Of a stretch of 64,000 nt of DNA, positions 45,227-53,782 are shown one piece after another. The notes under the pieces were generated by a model. The model was not told the origin of the DNA, did no database searches, and saw only the letters and a program-made list of their open reading frames with translations. Origin of the DNA: Bryobacterales bacterium (GTDB lineage Bacteria; Acidobacteriota; Terriglobia; Bryobacterales; Bryobacteraceae); assembly GCA_016789745.1 (NCBI GenBank), contig JAEUQF010000315.1, forward strand, positions 18,485 through 82,484, read 5' to 3'. Position numbers and translations under genes: made by a program. The first letter of the stretch is position 1; each line of letters starts with the position of its first letter.

Positions 45227-47314
45227 ATGCATTACCGAAGGATCATCACGGGAGGGCTGTGTCTGGCACTGTGGGCCCTTGGCGCCCAGGGCGCGGGCGA
45301 GCCCTCGCCTTACGGACGCCAACTGGAGATCACAGGCACGCTCGGCATCGGCCCCGCGTTTGATGCGGTGGCCGAAGGCCGGCACCTGTACGTGATCGCG
45401 GGCGGCGCGCTGCACGTGGCCGAACTGACGAATCCCGCCAAACCGCGGGTGGTCGGAACCCTGAAGGGCCTGGGGCACGTGCGGCAGATCCAGGTCCGCA
45501 ACCGCATCGCCTACATCACGGCCCGCGAGGATGGCTTCTTCCTCGTCGATGTCAGCAAGCCGGAAGCACCGAAGCTGATCACCCATTACGACACCATCGA
45601 ACTGGCCACGGGCCTGGCGCTGGCCGGAGATGTCGCCTTCATCGCCTGCCGCCACGCCGGCGTGGAGTTGATCGACATCGCCGACCCGCGCCGCCCTCGC
45701 CACCTCAGCACGCTGCGGGTGGGAGAAGCGCAGTCGCTGAGCTCCGACGGCCAGTACATGTACATCGGCGTGTGGGCCACACGCGAGCTGGTGATTGCCG
45801 ATGTGCGCAACCCGCGGCGTCCGGTGGAGGTTTCGCGCACGCCCATGGTCGGCTATGGCGATGGTGTGGCGATTCGCGGCAACCTCGCCTATGCGGCCAC
45901 CGGTCATCATTCGGCGGGCTCAGGCACCATGCGGCCGGGCCCCAGTGATCCCGGGTACGGCACGGGGCACGGCTTCGAGATCTTCGATGTCAGTGACCGT
46001 GCCAGGCCCAAGCGGCTCTCCCGCATCAATTTCCCGAAGTTCTACGGCCTGTACATGGATACCTGGCGCGTGCGGCTGTCGGGCGACCTTGCCTTTGTTA
46101 ACGACACCTACAACGGCGTGTTCGTGCTGGATATCAAGGATCCCAAGGCACCCCGCGTACTGGCGCACCGCCAACTCCCCGTGGTCCCCGGCATCGGCGA
46201 TGGCGACCTGCCTGTTGACGCACAACCGGGACCGGCAGTGGGTCTCGCGTTGACGAAGGACTATATGTACATCGCCGGCTCCTGGAGCGACGTGCACGTG
46301 GTGCCGGCGCCCGGGCTGGCCGCGCCCCAGGATCCGCACATCGCGGTGAAACTGAAGGCGAACCACGAGGCCCCGGCCGCACCGGCTCCCGGGCCGCTGT
46401 ATCAACCCGGCGGACAGGTATACGCGGTGGACCTGTGGAAGAAGGATGCCGGCGGCCAACCGCTGCTCCTGGTGGCATCCGGCATGGCTGGCCTGCACGT
46501 CGTACGTCTGCAGGGAGACCGCTTCGAGAAGATCGCGGCTTACCCCAGCAAGGGCTTCGCCTGCTCAGTGGGCCATCACGGCGACACTGTCTACGTGGCC
46601 GAAGGCATGGGTGGGCTGGGCGTCTACCAACCCGCCGGCGGTGGGCAATTGCGGGAAGTCGCCCGCTACCAGGTGCCGGGCTATTCGGTACAGCAGGTCG
46701 TGATCACCCCAGCCGGAGACCGCGCGCTGGTACATGTGGGGATGAACCGCCTCCACGTGCTCGACATCAGCACCCCTGCCAAGCCCGTCCGCATGATGGA
46801 GGACCTGCATCCTGGCCTGTTCTACCAGCGCGCCATTCCTACACGCCTCATGGCCGATCGCTTCGCGCTGGTCACCTGGACGGTCTCCGGACCATTTCAA
46901 TTCGACCTTAGCCCTGGGCAGAAGCCGCGGTTCACAGGCTTCCAGTATGCACACCGCATCGGCACCGAGAACGGCGCCGCGCCCGATGGCGATAAATGGC
47001 TGGTTACCATCGGCAACCGATACTTCCTGCTGGCGCCTGGCGAAACGCGGCCGCCGCAGGAGTTGGGTCTCGCAGGCGTGGATGGGCTGTCCTTGAACGG
47101 GAAACCTACGCTGTCGGGAGATACTTTGTTCATTGCCAATGCGCTCACCGGTCGCGTCACCGCGCTCGACGTCACCGACCGGATAAAGCCGAAGGTGCTG
47201 CACAGCATCCTGCTTCCGGAGCATCCCGGACACGTGCTCGCGCACGATGGCCGTGCCCTGGTGCCGGCCGGCTATCAAGGCCTGCTGCTGTGGGATTACA
47301 GGAAATCGCGATGA
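45227..47314 (+). CDS. LVIVD repeat beta-propeller protein, exported
   Basis: 695 residues with a signal peptide (about 1-22, ending GAQGAG). Repeats of about 42 residues carry the LVIVD-type core: LHVAELTNPAKPRVVGTLKG, FFLVDVSKPEAPKLITHYDT, VELIDIADPRRPRHLSTLRV, LVIADVRNPRRPVEVSRTPM, and in the second half LHVLDISTPAKPVRMMEDLH. They should fold as two propellers. The function of the family is unknown. It is proposed to bind ligands or partners at the cell surface. GAGGA upstream supports the start. The gene ends in an ATGA overlap with the first Tat paralogue, so the two are translationally coupled. Confidence 0.88.
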   Translation: MHYRRIITGGLCLALWALGAQGAGEPSPYGRQLEITGTLGIGPAFDAVAEGRHLYVIAGGALHVAELTNPAKPRVVGTLKGLGHVRQIQVRNRIAYITAREDGFFLVDVSKPEAPKLITHYDTIELATGLALAGDVAFIACRHAGVELIDIADPRRPRHLSTLRVGEAQSLSSDGQYMYIGVWATRELVIADVRNPRRPVEVSRTPMVGYGDGVAIRGNLAYAATGHHSAGSGTMRPGPSDPGYGTGHGFEIFDVSDRARPKRLSRINFPKFYGLYMDTWRVRLSGDLAFVNDTYNGVFVLDIKDPKAPRVLAHRQLPVVPGIGDGDLPVDAQPGPAVGLALTKDYMYIAGSWSDVHVVPAPGLAAPQDPHIAVKLKANHEAPAAPAPGPLYQPGGQVYAVDLWKKDAGGQPLLLVASGMAGLHVVRLQGDRFEKIAAYPSKGFACSVGHHGDTVYVAEGMGGLGVYQPAGGGQLREVARYQVPGYSVQQVVITPAGDRALVHVGMNRLHVLDISTPAKPVRMMEDLHPGLFYQRAIPTRLMADRFALVTWTVSGPFQFDLSPGQKPRFTGFQYAHRIGTENGAAPDGDKWLVTIGNRYFLLAPGETRPPQELGLAGVDGLSLNGKPTLSGDTLFIANALTGRVTALDVTDRIKPKVLHSILLPEHPGHVLAHDGRALVPAGYQGLLLWDYRKSR

Positions 47315-48651
47315 GCACGACACGTCGAACGCTGCTGGCGGCGGGCGCCGGGTTGACCTTGGCTGCCGCCGGTCCCGGGCAAGCCGCAAACGCGGCCGTC
47401 GACGCCGCGCATGCCGAGATCTGGCGGCGTTTCATCGACCCCACGCACGGCACCTTCTACGACTACGCACCGCCGGACGGCGCGGTGCACCTGCCCACAC
47501 CAGAAGAGTGCGCGGCCGGCAAGCCCAACGCGCTCGGCTGGTCCAGCCCCATCGAGAATGGCGCGTTCTTCGGCGGTCTATACCTGGATGCGCTGTGCAA
47601 CCGCTGGCGCCGCACACGCGATGCGCGAATCGCAGCGAAGGCCAAACGCATCGCCCAGGGCCTGGTGAAGCTGGCGACCATCGGCAAGACCCCAGGCTTC
47701 GTCGCACGCGGCATCTCCACCGACGGTGTGTCGCATCACGCCGCCAGTTCCAGTGACCAGACCTTTCCCTGGTTCTACGGGCTGTGGCGCTACACCCGCA
47801 GCGGACTGCCGGACCCCGGTGAGCGCACGCGCGTGGAGCAGTTGCTGGTACGGGTGATCACGGCCATTGAAGCGAACCAATGGTGCATGCCCTGTGACCG
47901 CGATGGATTCGGATATTTCGGCCGCTGGAGCGGAGGTTTTGCCGGCTCGCAGGGAATCCTCAACGGCGCCGAACCGGACTTCGACGCCGCGGCGCGCCTG
48001 TTGCTGGTGCATCGGGCGATGTATGCCGTCACCGGAGAGAAACGCTGGCTCGTCGCCTATAAGAAGCGGCTGACCGAGCGGGCCAGTGATTCGGCCCGGT
48101 CGCGGCTGGAAGTGCTGGCCGCCGGTGTGCCGTATGTTCCCCCGGGCACGCCGGCACGCTTCCCGGCCAGCCCCGCCATCTGGACCTCGGCCAGTTCGCA
48201 GGCAGGCTTGCGGGCGCTGCATGAGTTGGAGGACGACACCATACTGCGCGCGGCGTTTAGACAAGGCCTGCAGGCGAATGCCAGGCGGGTAATGCCCTAC
48301 ATCGATCTTGCCGTACGCTACGACAATGGCGCCCCGCCCCACTACACCGCGGACTGGCGGCCAATCAACCGCATCTGGACCCCGCAGCAGGCCATCGGCG
48401 ATGCGGTCACCCTGGGCAACAAACAGAAGCCGCTGTGGCTGGAACTGGCTCCGCGCCGTGCTGCCGAAAGCGAACACATGCGCGACCCCCTGTTTGCCGC
48501 CTGGATTGTCGCTCTTAGCGCAGACAAACAACTCATCGAAGCGGCGCGGCCCGCCATCACACGCGCCCTGGGCCATTTCGAATGGAAGCGGCTGTTCACC
48601 TCGCTGTTCTTCATGGCGGAATGCGTCCAGGGGGAACTGGAAACCTCATGA
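47311..48651 (+). CDS. Tat-exported protein of unknown function, paralogue A
   Basis: 446 residues from the ATG at 47311, which overlaps the preceding stop (ATGA). A further upstream reading would overlap the LVIVD gene and lacks a signal. The N-terminus MSTTRRTLLAAGAGLTLAAA is a twin-arginine signal. The mature part is largely helical with conserved aromatic blocks: GTFYDYAPPDG, SPIENGAFFGGLYLDAL, SSSDQTFPWFYGLW, CDRDGFGYFGRW, PPGTPARFP and WTSASSQAGLRAL. This suggests an (alpha/alpha)6 barrel like those of glycosidases and epimerases, an inference. I recognise no named family. The same blocks recur in the next gene. Confidence 0.8.
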   Translation: MSTTRRTLLAAGAGLTLAAAGPGQAANAAVDAAHAEIWRRFIDPTHGTFYDYAPPDGAVHLPTPEECAAGKPNALGWSSPIENGAFFGGLYLDALCNRWRRTRDARIAAKAKRIAQGLVKLATIGKTPGFVARGISTDGVSHHAASSSDQTFPWFYGLWRYTRSGLPDPGERTRVEQLLVRVITAIEANQWCMPCDRDGFGYFGRWSGGFAGSQGILNGAEPDFDAAARLLLVHRAMYAVTGEKRWLVAYKKRLTERASDSARSRLEVLAAGVPYVPPGTPARFPASPAIWTSASSQAGLRALHELEDDTILRAAFRQGLQANARRVMPYIDLAVRYDNGAPPHYTADWRPINRIWTPQQAIGDAVTLGNKQKPLWLELAPRRAAESEHMRDPLFAAWIVALSADKQLIEAARPAITRALGHFEWKRLFTSLFFMAECVQGELETS

Positions 48652-49982
48652 TGCGAATGTCGCGCCGCCAGATGCTCGCCGGCACGCTGCTGGCTGCGGA
48701 GGCACCCGCGGCGGTACGGCTGGACCAGCACGTCGAACAAGCCCATCGCGAATTCCAGTCGCGCTTCGTCGACAGGCAGTTCGGCACCACCTACGATTAC
48801 GCGCCACCCGGCGGCGTTGCCGTCGATCTGCCCACAGCCGCCGACTGCCGCGACCGTAAGCCAAATGCGCTCGCCTGGTGGTGTCCCATCGAAAACGGCG
48901 GGTTCTTCGGCGGCCTTTACCTGAGCGCTCTCAGTGACCGGTACCGGCGAACGCCGACCGAGGCAAACGCGGCGGATGCGCGGACCGTCGCGGGAGGCCT
49001 CGTGCGACTGGCACAGGCCGGTTCAACGCCCGGGTTCATTGCACGAGGCATCGCCGCGGACGGCAAGTCGCACTATCCAGCCAGTTCCAGCGATCAGACG
49101 TTCCCCTGGTTTTACGGGATGACCTCCTACCTGACCAGCGGTGCGGTGAAGGGCAAAGAACGCGCGTCGCTTGTGGAACTAGTCGAGAGCGTCGCGGTGG
49201 GACTGGAGAACAATGGCTGGCGCGTGCCCTGCGACCAACCCGGCTTCGGCTACTTCGGCGAATGGCTTGCGGCGTTCTCTGATTCCCGCACCACCCTCAC
49301 CGGTGCCGAGCCGCACTTTGATTCGTCGGCCCGGCTGCTGTTCGTCCACCTGGCGCTCCACCGGCTGACGAAGAAGCCGCGCTGGCTCGCGCTGTACCGC
49401 CAACGGCGCGACGAGAGGCCGAGCGGCTCCGGTCAATCCCGGCTCGAAATTTGTGCCGCCGGTGTTGAATATGCCCCTCCGGGAACACCGGCCCGCTACC
49501 CCCATCATCCGCCGGTCTGGACGTCCGCCAGTTCCCAGGGTGCCCTGCGCGGACTCCTGGACCTGGACCCGGACGCCGCGGCCCGGCCTGCCTACCGGCG
49601 CGGGCTGCAGGCCAACGCCGCACGCGCCGCATCGTACATCGGACGCTACAAGCTTTATGACAACGCGAAAACCCTCGCATTCCGGCACGACTGGCGTTTT
49701 CTGAACGACCTCTGGCAGCCGCAGGATTCGATCCAGGAGGCGGTCAAGCTGGCAACGGCCCAGGTGCGCGAGTGGCACAGACAATCGCCTCGCAAGGTGT
49801 ACGAATCGGAAAATGTCCGCGATCCTTTGTTCTCGGCATGGATAGTCGCGCTCGGCGGGGATCGCGACCTTCTGCGGCGGGTGCGCCCGGACCTGGAAGC
49901 GGCCCTGCTCCACTACCGTTGGGACACCATGCACACCGCGCACTTCTTTATGGCGGCCTGCGTCTACGGCTGTCTCCGCTAA
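48648..49982 (+). CDS. Tat-exported protein of unknown function, paralogue B
   Basis: 444 residues from the ATG at 48648, again overlapping the preceding stop. The signal MMRMSRRQMLAGTLLAAEA has the twin-arginine pair. Every conserved block of paralogue A is found here in the same order (GTTYDYAPPGG, CPIENGGFFGGLYLSAL, SSSDQTFPWFYGM, CDQPGFGYFGEW, PPGTPARYP, WTSASSQGALRGL), so this is a tandem duplication that has diverged to roughly half identity by eye. Retention of the motifs in both suggests both are active or that they form a heteromer. A 43-base gap leads to the cytochrome c gene. The context suggests a periplasmic enzyme handling a compound imported by the TonB receptor. Confidence 0.8.
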   Translation: MMRMSRRQMLAGTLLAAEAPAAVRLDQHVEQAHREFQSRFVDRQFGTTYDYAPPGGVAVDLPTAADCRDRKPNALAWWCPIENGGFFGGLYLSALSDRYRRTPTEANAADARTVAGGLVRLAQAGSTPGFIARGIAADGKSHYPASSSDQTFPWFYGMTSYLTSGAVKGKERASLVELVESVAVGLENNGWRVPCDQPGFGYFGEWLAAFSDSRTTLTGAEPHFDSSARLLFVHLALHRLTKKPRWLALYRQRRDERPSGSGQSRLEICAAGVEYAPPGTPARYPHHPPVWTSASSQGALRGLLDLDPDAAARPAYRRGLQANAARAASYIGRYKLYDNAKTLAFRHDWRFLNDLWQPQDSIQEAVKLATAQVREWHRQSPRKVYESENVRDPLFSAWIVALGGDRDLLRRVRPDLEAALLHYRWDTMHTAHFFMAACVYGCLR

Positions 49983-50025
49983 GCGCCGCGACGCAACGGC
50001 GCCAATCAGAATAAACTAATGAGCT

Positions 50026-50835
50026 ATGCGTGTGATTGCGGTTGCCCTTCTGGCGATGCCCCTGCTGGCGCAGCATGGCCGCTACCTAAGTGACTCCAAT
50101 AACCCCGCCATCGGAAACCCGCAGGCCATTGCCGCCGGCGAAAAGCTGTTCATGGGCTCCTGCGCGGGCTGTCATGGACCCGATGGCGGCGGCGGGGCTC
50201 GCGGGCCAAACCTGGTCCGCCGGTCGCTGTGGCATCCGCTCAGCGATGAGGCCATCTTCGGCGTCATCCGCAAAGGTGTCCCGGGCACCGACATGCCGCC
50301 CACCAAGCTCGCCGACGAGCAGACGTGGAACCTGGTGGCGTTCATTCACGCCCTCACAGGTCCAGCCAGCACCAACCCCGTTCCAGGCAACCCGGAAGCC
50401 GGCAAAGCCATCTACTGGGGCGCCAAGGCAGGCTGCGGCAAGTGCCACGCCGTGCGGGGCGAGGGAGGACGCATGGGTCCCGACCTCAGCAACGTCGGCG
50501 GCAGCCGCCCGCTGGCCGTCATCCGCGAGTCCATCGTCGAACCCGGCAAGGACCTCTTCTACCTGGGCAACGAAGCCGTTACCGTCGTATTGAAGGACGG
50601 CCAGACCCTCAGCGGCGTCGCCAAGAACCGCAGCAACTATTCCCTGCAACTGGTGGATGCCAAGGGCAAACTGCACCTCATCCCAATGAGCGACGTCAAG
50701 GAACTGACCATATCGGAAACCACGCCCATGCCCACCGACTACGCCAAGCGGCTGACGCGGGAAGAACTGCGTGACCTGCTGGCCTACCTGGCCAAACAGG
50801 ACATCCGCGCTGGTGAGAAGAAAGGATCCAAGTAA
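50026..50835 (+). CDS. Periplasmic diheme cytochrome c
   Basis: 269 residues with a signal peptide (MRVIAVALLAMPLLAQ). Two heme c sites: CAGCH at 46-50 in a first cytochrome domain, and CGKCH at 137-141 in a second. Met90 (TDMPP) and Met150 (RMGPDLS) are likely sixth ligands. The part from about 135 to 260 fits the heme-binding type found in planctomycetes and acidobacteria (GPDLSNVGG, IRESIVEPGKD, TVVLKDGQTLSGV). It is directly followed, with no gap, by the PQQ dehydrogenase gene and is therefore its likely electron acceptor. No ribosome binding site is obvious. TAAACT lies 8 bases before the ATG. Confidence 0.93.
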   Translation: MRVIAVALLAMPLLAQHGRYLSDSNNPAIGNPQAIAAGEKLFMGSCAGCHGPDGGGGARGPNLVRRSLWHPLSDEAIFGVIRKGVPGTDMPPTKLADEQTWNLVAFIHALTGPASTNPVPGNPEAGKAIYWGAKAGCGKCHAVRGEGGRMGPDLSNVGGSRPLAVIRESIVEPGKDLFYLGNEAVTVVLKDGQTLSGVAKNRSNYSLQLVDAKGKLHLIPMSDVKELTISETTPMPTDYAKRLTREELRDLLAYLAKQDIRAGEKKGSK

Positions 50836-52434
50836 ATGATGCGGCGAGTCCTGGGTCTCGGATTGCTCGCGCTGGCGGCAACAGCGCAGGTGAAGCAGGA
50901 AGACATTGTTAAGGGCGCGGGAGAAGACTGGCTGACCTATGCCGGCAGCTTCTCCGGCTGGCGCTACAGTCCGCTCAAGCAGATCAACGCGGAGAACGCG
51001 AAGAATCTCGTCACCAAGTGGGTCTATCATGTCCCCGGCGCGCGCGGCCTCCGCAGTTCGCCCATCGTGTATCAGGGTGTACTCTACATCACCAATACGA
51101 ATTCGGTTTATGCCATCGATGCCCGCAGCGGACGCCTAGTGTGGCAGTATGCCGACCCGCGGGCGCAGAAAGGCGGGGTGAATCGCGGCGCGGCAATCTG
51201 GGCCGATAAGGTCTACTTCACCACCAGCGACAACTACCTCGTCGCGCTGGACCGGCATACCGGGGCGCTGATCTTCAACAAGAAATTCGCCGACATTGAA
51301 CAAGGCACGACTTCCACCTCGGCGCCGCTGATCGCGAAAGGCAAAGTCATCGTCGGCAGCGCGGGCGGCGATAGCGGCATGCGCGGCTTCATCATGGCCC
51401 TCTCCGCCGAAACCGGCGACACCCTGTGGAAGACCTACACCGTGCCTGCCAAGGGCGAGAAGGGATCCGACACCTGGGGCGACCTCATCGACTATGGCGG
51501 CGGCGCGGCCTGGCTTTCCGGCACCTATGACCCGGACCTGAACACACTCTACTGGACCACCGGCAATCCCTGGCCCGACTACAACGGCAGCGTTCGCACC
51601 GGTGACAACCTGTACACCTGCTCCCTTCTGGCCCTCGATCTCGATAGCGGCAAGATGAAGTGGCACTTCCAGTTCACCCCCCACGACACCCACGACTGGG
51701 ACGCCCAGAGCTGGCCGGTCCTGGTTGACACCGAGATCCGCGGCCAACAACGCAAAGTGGTCCTGCACGCCAATCGCAACGGCTTCTTCTATGCGCTCGA
51801 CCGGGTGACGGGCGAATTCCTCCGCGCCACGCAACTGATCGACAAGATCACCTGGGCCAAAGGCATCGACGACAAAGGCCGCCCCATGATGCTGCCCAAC
51901 AGCGATCCGACACCGGGTGGGAACTGGGTATGTCCCAGCGTGAAGGGCGCCACCAACTGGATGGGTCAGTCTTATAACCCCGGCACCGGCCTGCTCTACG
52001 TGCTGACCCTGGAACAGTGCGGCATGTATTTCCGCTCCTCGCAGCAGCCCGTGCCGATGAAGAACTTCTCTGGCGGCGGCGCAACGGAAGAAGGCGGGCA
52101 GGTGGTGTTGCGCGCGCTCGATCCGAAAACCGGCAAGCGCGTGTGGGAATACCCGATGACCGGCCTCGGCCGCATGTGGACCGGCACTGTCTCCACCGCC
52201 GGTGGTGTTATCTTCAGCGGCGACGACGACGGCCACCTGGTGGCGCTCGACGCGAAGACTGGAAAGAACCTCTGGTTCTTCAACATGGGCGAACTGCTCA
52301 CGGCATCGCCAGTCACGTACTCCATCGACGGCAAGCAGTACGTTGCCATCGCGTCGGCCACGGCGGTCTTCTCCTTTGGGCTGTTTGAGCCGGCACAGGG
52401 CGTCGAGCCGCCGGTAATCAAAGTGAAGAAATGA
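50836..52434 (+). CDS. PQQ-dependent alcohol dehydrogenase, lanthanide-type Asp-x-Asp
   Basis: 532 residues with a short signal peptide (about 1-18). The eight-bladed propeller has the usual W-motifs (AIDARSGRLVWQYAD, ALDRHTGALIFNKK, ALDAKTGKNLWFFNMG). GNPWPDYN (Asn244) matches the metal Asn, and PHDTHDWDAQSW gives catalytic Asp287 with a second Asp at 289. The extra Asp two residues after the catalytic one is the hallmark of lanthanide-dependent enzymes. The vicinal Cys-Cys pair of classical methanol dehydrogenases is absent. The enzyme should oxidise an alcohol or sugar alcohol in the periplasm and pass electrons to the adjacent cytochrome c. Length is shorter than MxaF/XoxF (about 600). 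Substrate is unknown. Confidence 0.9.
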   Translation: MMRRVLGLGLLALAATAQVKQEDIVKGAGEDWLTYAGSFSGWRYSPLKQINAENAKNLVTKWVYHVPGARGLRSSPIVYQGVLYITNTNSVYAIDARSGRLVWQYADPRAQKGGVNRGAAIWADKVYFTTSDNYLVALDRHTGALIFNKKFADIEQGTTSTSAPLIAKGKVIVGSAGGDSGMRGFIMALSAETGDTLWKTYTVPAKGEKGSDTWGDLIDYGGGAAWLSGTYDPDLNTLYWTTGNPWPDYNGSVRTGDNLYTCSLLALDLDSGKMKWHFQFTPHDTHDWDAQSWPVLVDTEIRGQQRKVVLHANRNGFFYALDRVTGEFLRATQLIDKITWAKGIDDKGRPMMLPNSDPTPGGNWVCPSVKGATNWMGQSYNPGTGLLYVLTLEQCGMYFRSSQQPVPMKNFSGGGATEEGGQVVLRALDPKTGKRVWEYPMTGLGRMWTGTVSTAGGVIFSGDDDGHLVALDAKTGKNLWFFNMGELLTASPVTYSIDGKQYVAIASATAVFSFGLFEPAQGVEPPVIKVKK

Positions 52435-52553
52435 TCCGCGGCGCGCGGAAACGCCGGGACTTCGCCGATAAGGACTAGGAAGACCTTAGCCGTGGGAGAA
52501 GTCACGCAACAGCTGGTTGCGAATATCGAGCTGTGCACGGCCGGAGTTGACCT
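52435..52553 (+). other. Intergenic hairpins after the PQQ dehydrogenase
   Basis: TCCGCG and CGCGGA (52435-52449, 3-base loop) form a strong stem right after the stop, without a T-run. A second stem, CGCAAC and GTTGCG, lies at 52505-52521. They may mark the end of the six-gene transcript. CCGGAG before 52554 is the next gene's ribosome binding site. Confidence 0.35.
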
Positions 52554-53495
52554 ATGCGTATCGAGTCGTCGCAACTCGCCTATCAAGCCGATCACCGTCT
52601 GGAGATCAAGCACACCACGCTCACACGGACCATCGAACTGGCCCGTGCCCCTGCGATCGCTGACAGCGTATCGCTCTCCCGCGCGGGTTCCTCGCCGGTG
52701 GGGCCGGACGTGCAGAATCTGGAGGATCTCGACCCCAAACAGCAGGTGGCGATCCTCGCGTTGGAGGCGATCCTCGGCCACCGTTTTGCGAGGCGCCGGG
52801 GGGCGGCTGCTGGCGGTGGGGCGCCTTCGACGGGGCCCGCGGCGGCAGCTCCTGTCCGTCTGCGCCAGGTAACGGAAACCCACGCCGAATCCGAGCGCAC
52901 CACGTTCCAGGCGGCGGGCACGGTCGAGACTGCCGATGGCCGCTCGATTTCCTTCACGGCATCGCTCGAGATGCGCCGCGAGTTTTATTCGCGATCGAGC
53001 GAGACCACCCTTGCGCCGGTGACGGATCCGCTTGTCGTCAACCTCAACGGCGGACCCGCGCGTCTTTCCAATGCCACGGTTTCCTTCGATCTGAACAGCG
53101 ACGGCACCAAGGAACAAATCCACTTCGCCGCCTCCGGGAGCGGCTTCCTGGCGTTGGACGCCAACCAGGATGGCCGCATCAACAACGGATCCGAGCTGTT
53201 CGGCCCGCAGACGGGCAACGGGTTCGCCGAACTGGCGGCTTTCGATGCGGACCAGAATCAATGGATCGACGAGGCCGACCCTGTGTTCTCGCGGCTCCGT
53301 GTCTGGACGCAATCCGGTCTGTACTCGCTCGCCGATGCCGGCATTGGCGCTATCTCCACGACCGCCGCCGAGACGCCGTTCTCCCTCAAGGATGCCAGCA
53401 ACCAACTGCAGGGCCAGGTTCGTGCCACGGCTGCGTATCTGAAGGAAGACGGCACACCGGGTACAGTGCAGCAGGTAGATCTGGTTTCTGGCTGA
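52554..53495 (+). CDS. Hypothetical protein with EF-hand-like calcium loops
   Basis: 313 residues without a clear signal peptide. A central part has LDANQDGRINNGSELFG near residue 201, a good EF-hand-like loop (D-x-N-x-D-G-x-I-x4-E), and a second, degenerate loop FDADQNQWIDEADPVF near 230. The surrounding pattern (VSFDLNSDGTKEQIHF before, FSRLRVWTQSGLYSLADAGI after) is common to a family of calcium-binding proteins in Gram-negatives whose role is unknown. The N-terminal 100 residues are low-complexity and Ala/Gly-rich. CCGGAG upstream supports the start. It is probably transcribed alone. Confidence 0.8.
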   Translation: MRIESSQLAYQADHRLEIKHTTLTRTIELARAPAIADSVSLSRAGSSPVGPDVQNLEDLDPKQQVAILALEAILGHRFARRRGAAAGGGAPSTGPAAAAPVRLRQVTETHAESERTTFQAAGTVETADGRSISFTASLEMRREFYSRSSETTLAPVTDPLVVNLNGGPARLSNATVSFDLNSDGTKEQIHFAASGSGFLALDANQDGRINNGSELFGPQTGNGFAELAAFDADQNQWIDEADPVFSRLRVWTQSGLYSLADAGIGAISTTAAETPFSLKDASNQLQGQVRATAAYLKEDGTPGTVQQVDLVSG

Positions 53496-53782
53496 TGGCA
53501 CCCGCGACAATTTGCCGCGTTGCCCAGGCTCGTACCCTTAAGTAACCTGAAGAAGACGGTGTTCTGAGCGGGCACGCTGTCCCAGTGGCGTGCTCATCGG
53601 GTCGGGAAGGCCATCCATCTCGATCCCCGGGAATTGGCCTTCCCTCCCGGCGTTTCAATGTGCGGTTGCGTACAACTGAGATTTCCCCTTCCCGCAACAC
53701 TTTCTTAAGATCGTAGACAGCCACTTGCGACCTCGATCTTTATGTTGCTTACCCCGAGCCGGTATGCCGATCGGACGGCACC
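53496..53782 (+). other. Structured intergenic stretch with two hairpins
   Basis: No gene seen. Two stems follow each other: GCACGC and GCGTGC (53572-53593), then a perfect 10-bp repeat GGGAAGGCCA and TGGCCTTCCC (53604-53613 and 53635-53644) around a 21-base loop. There is no clear T-run. It could be a terminator, or a structured leader for the histidine kinase. Confidence 0.4.
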
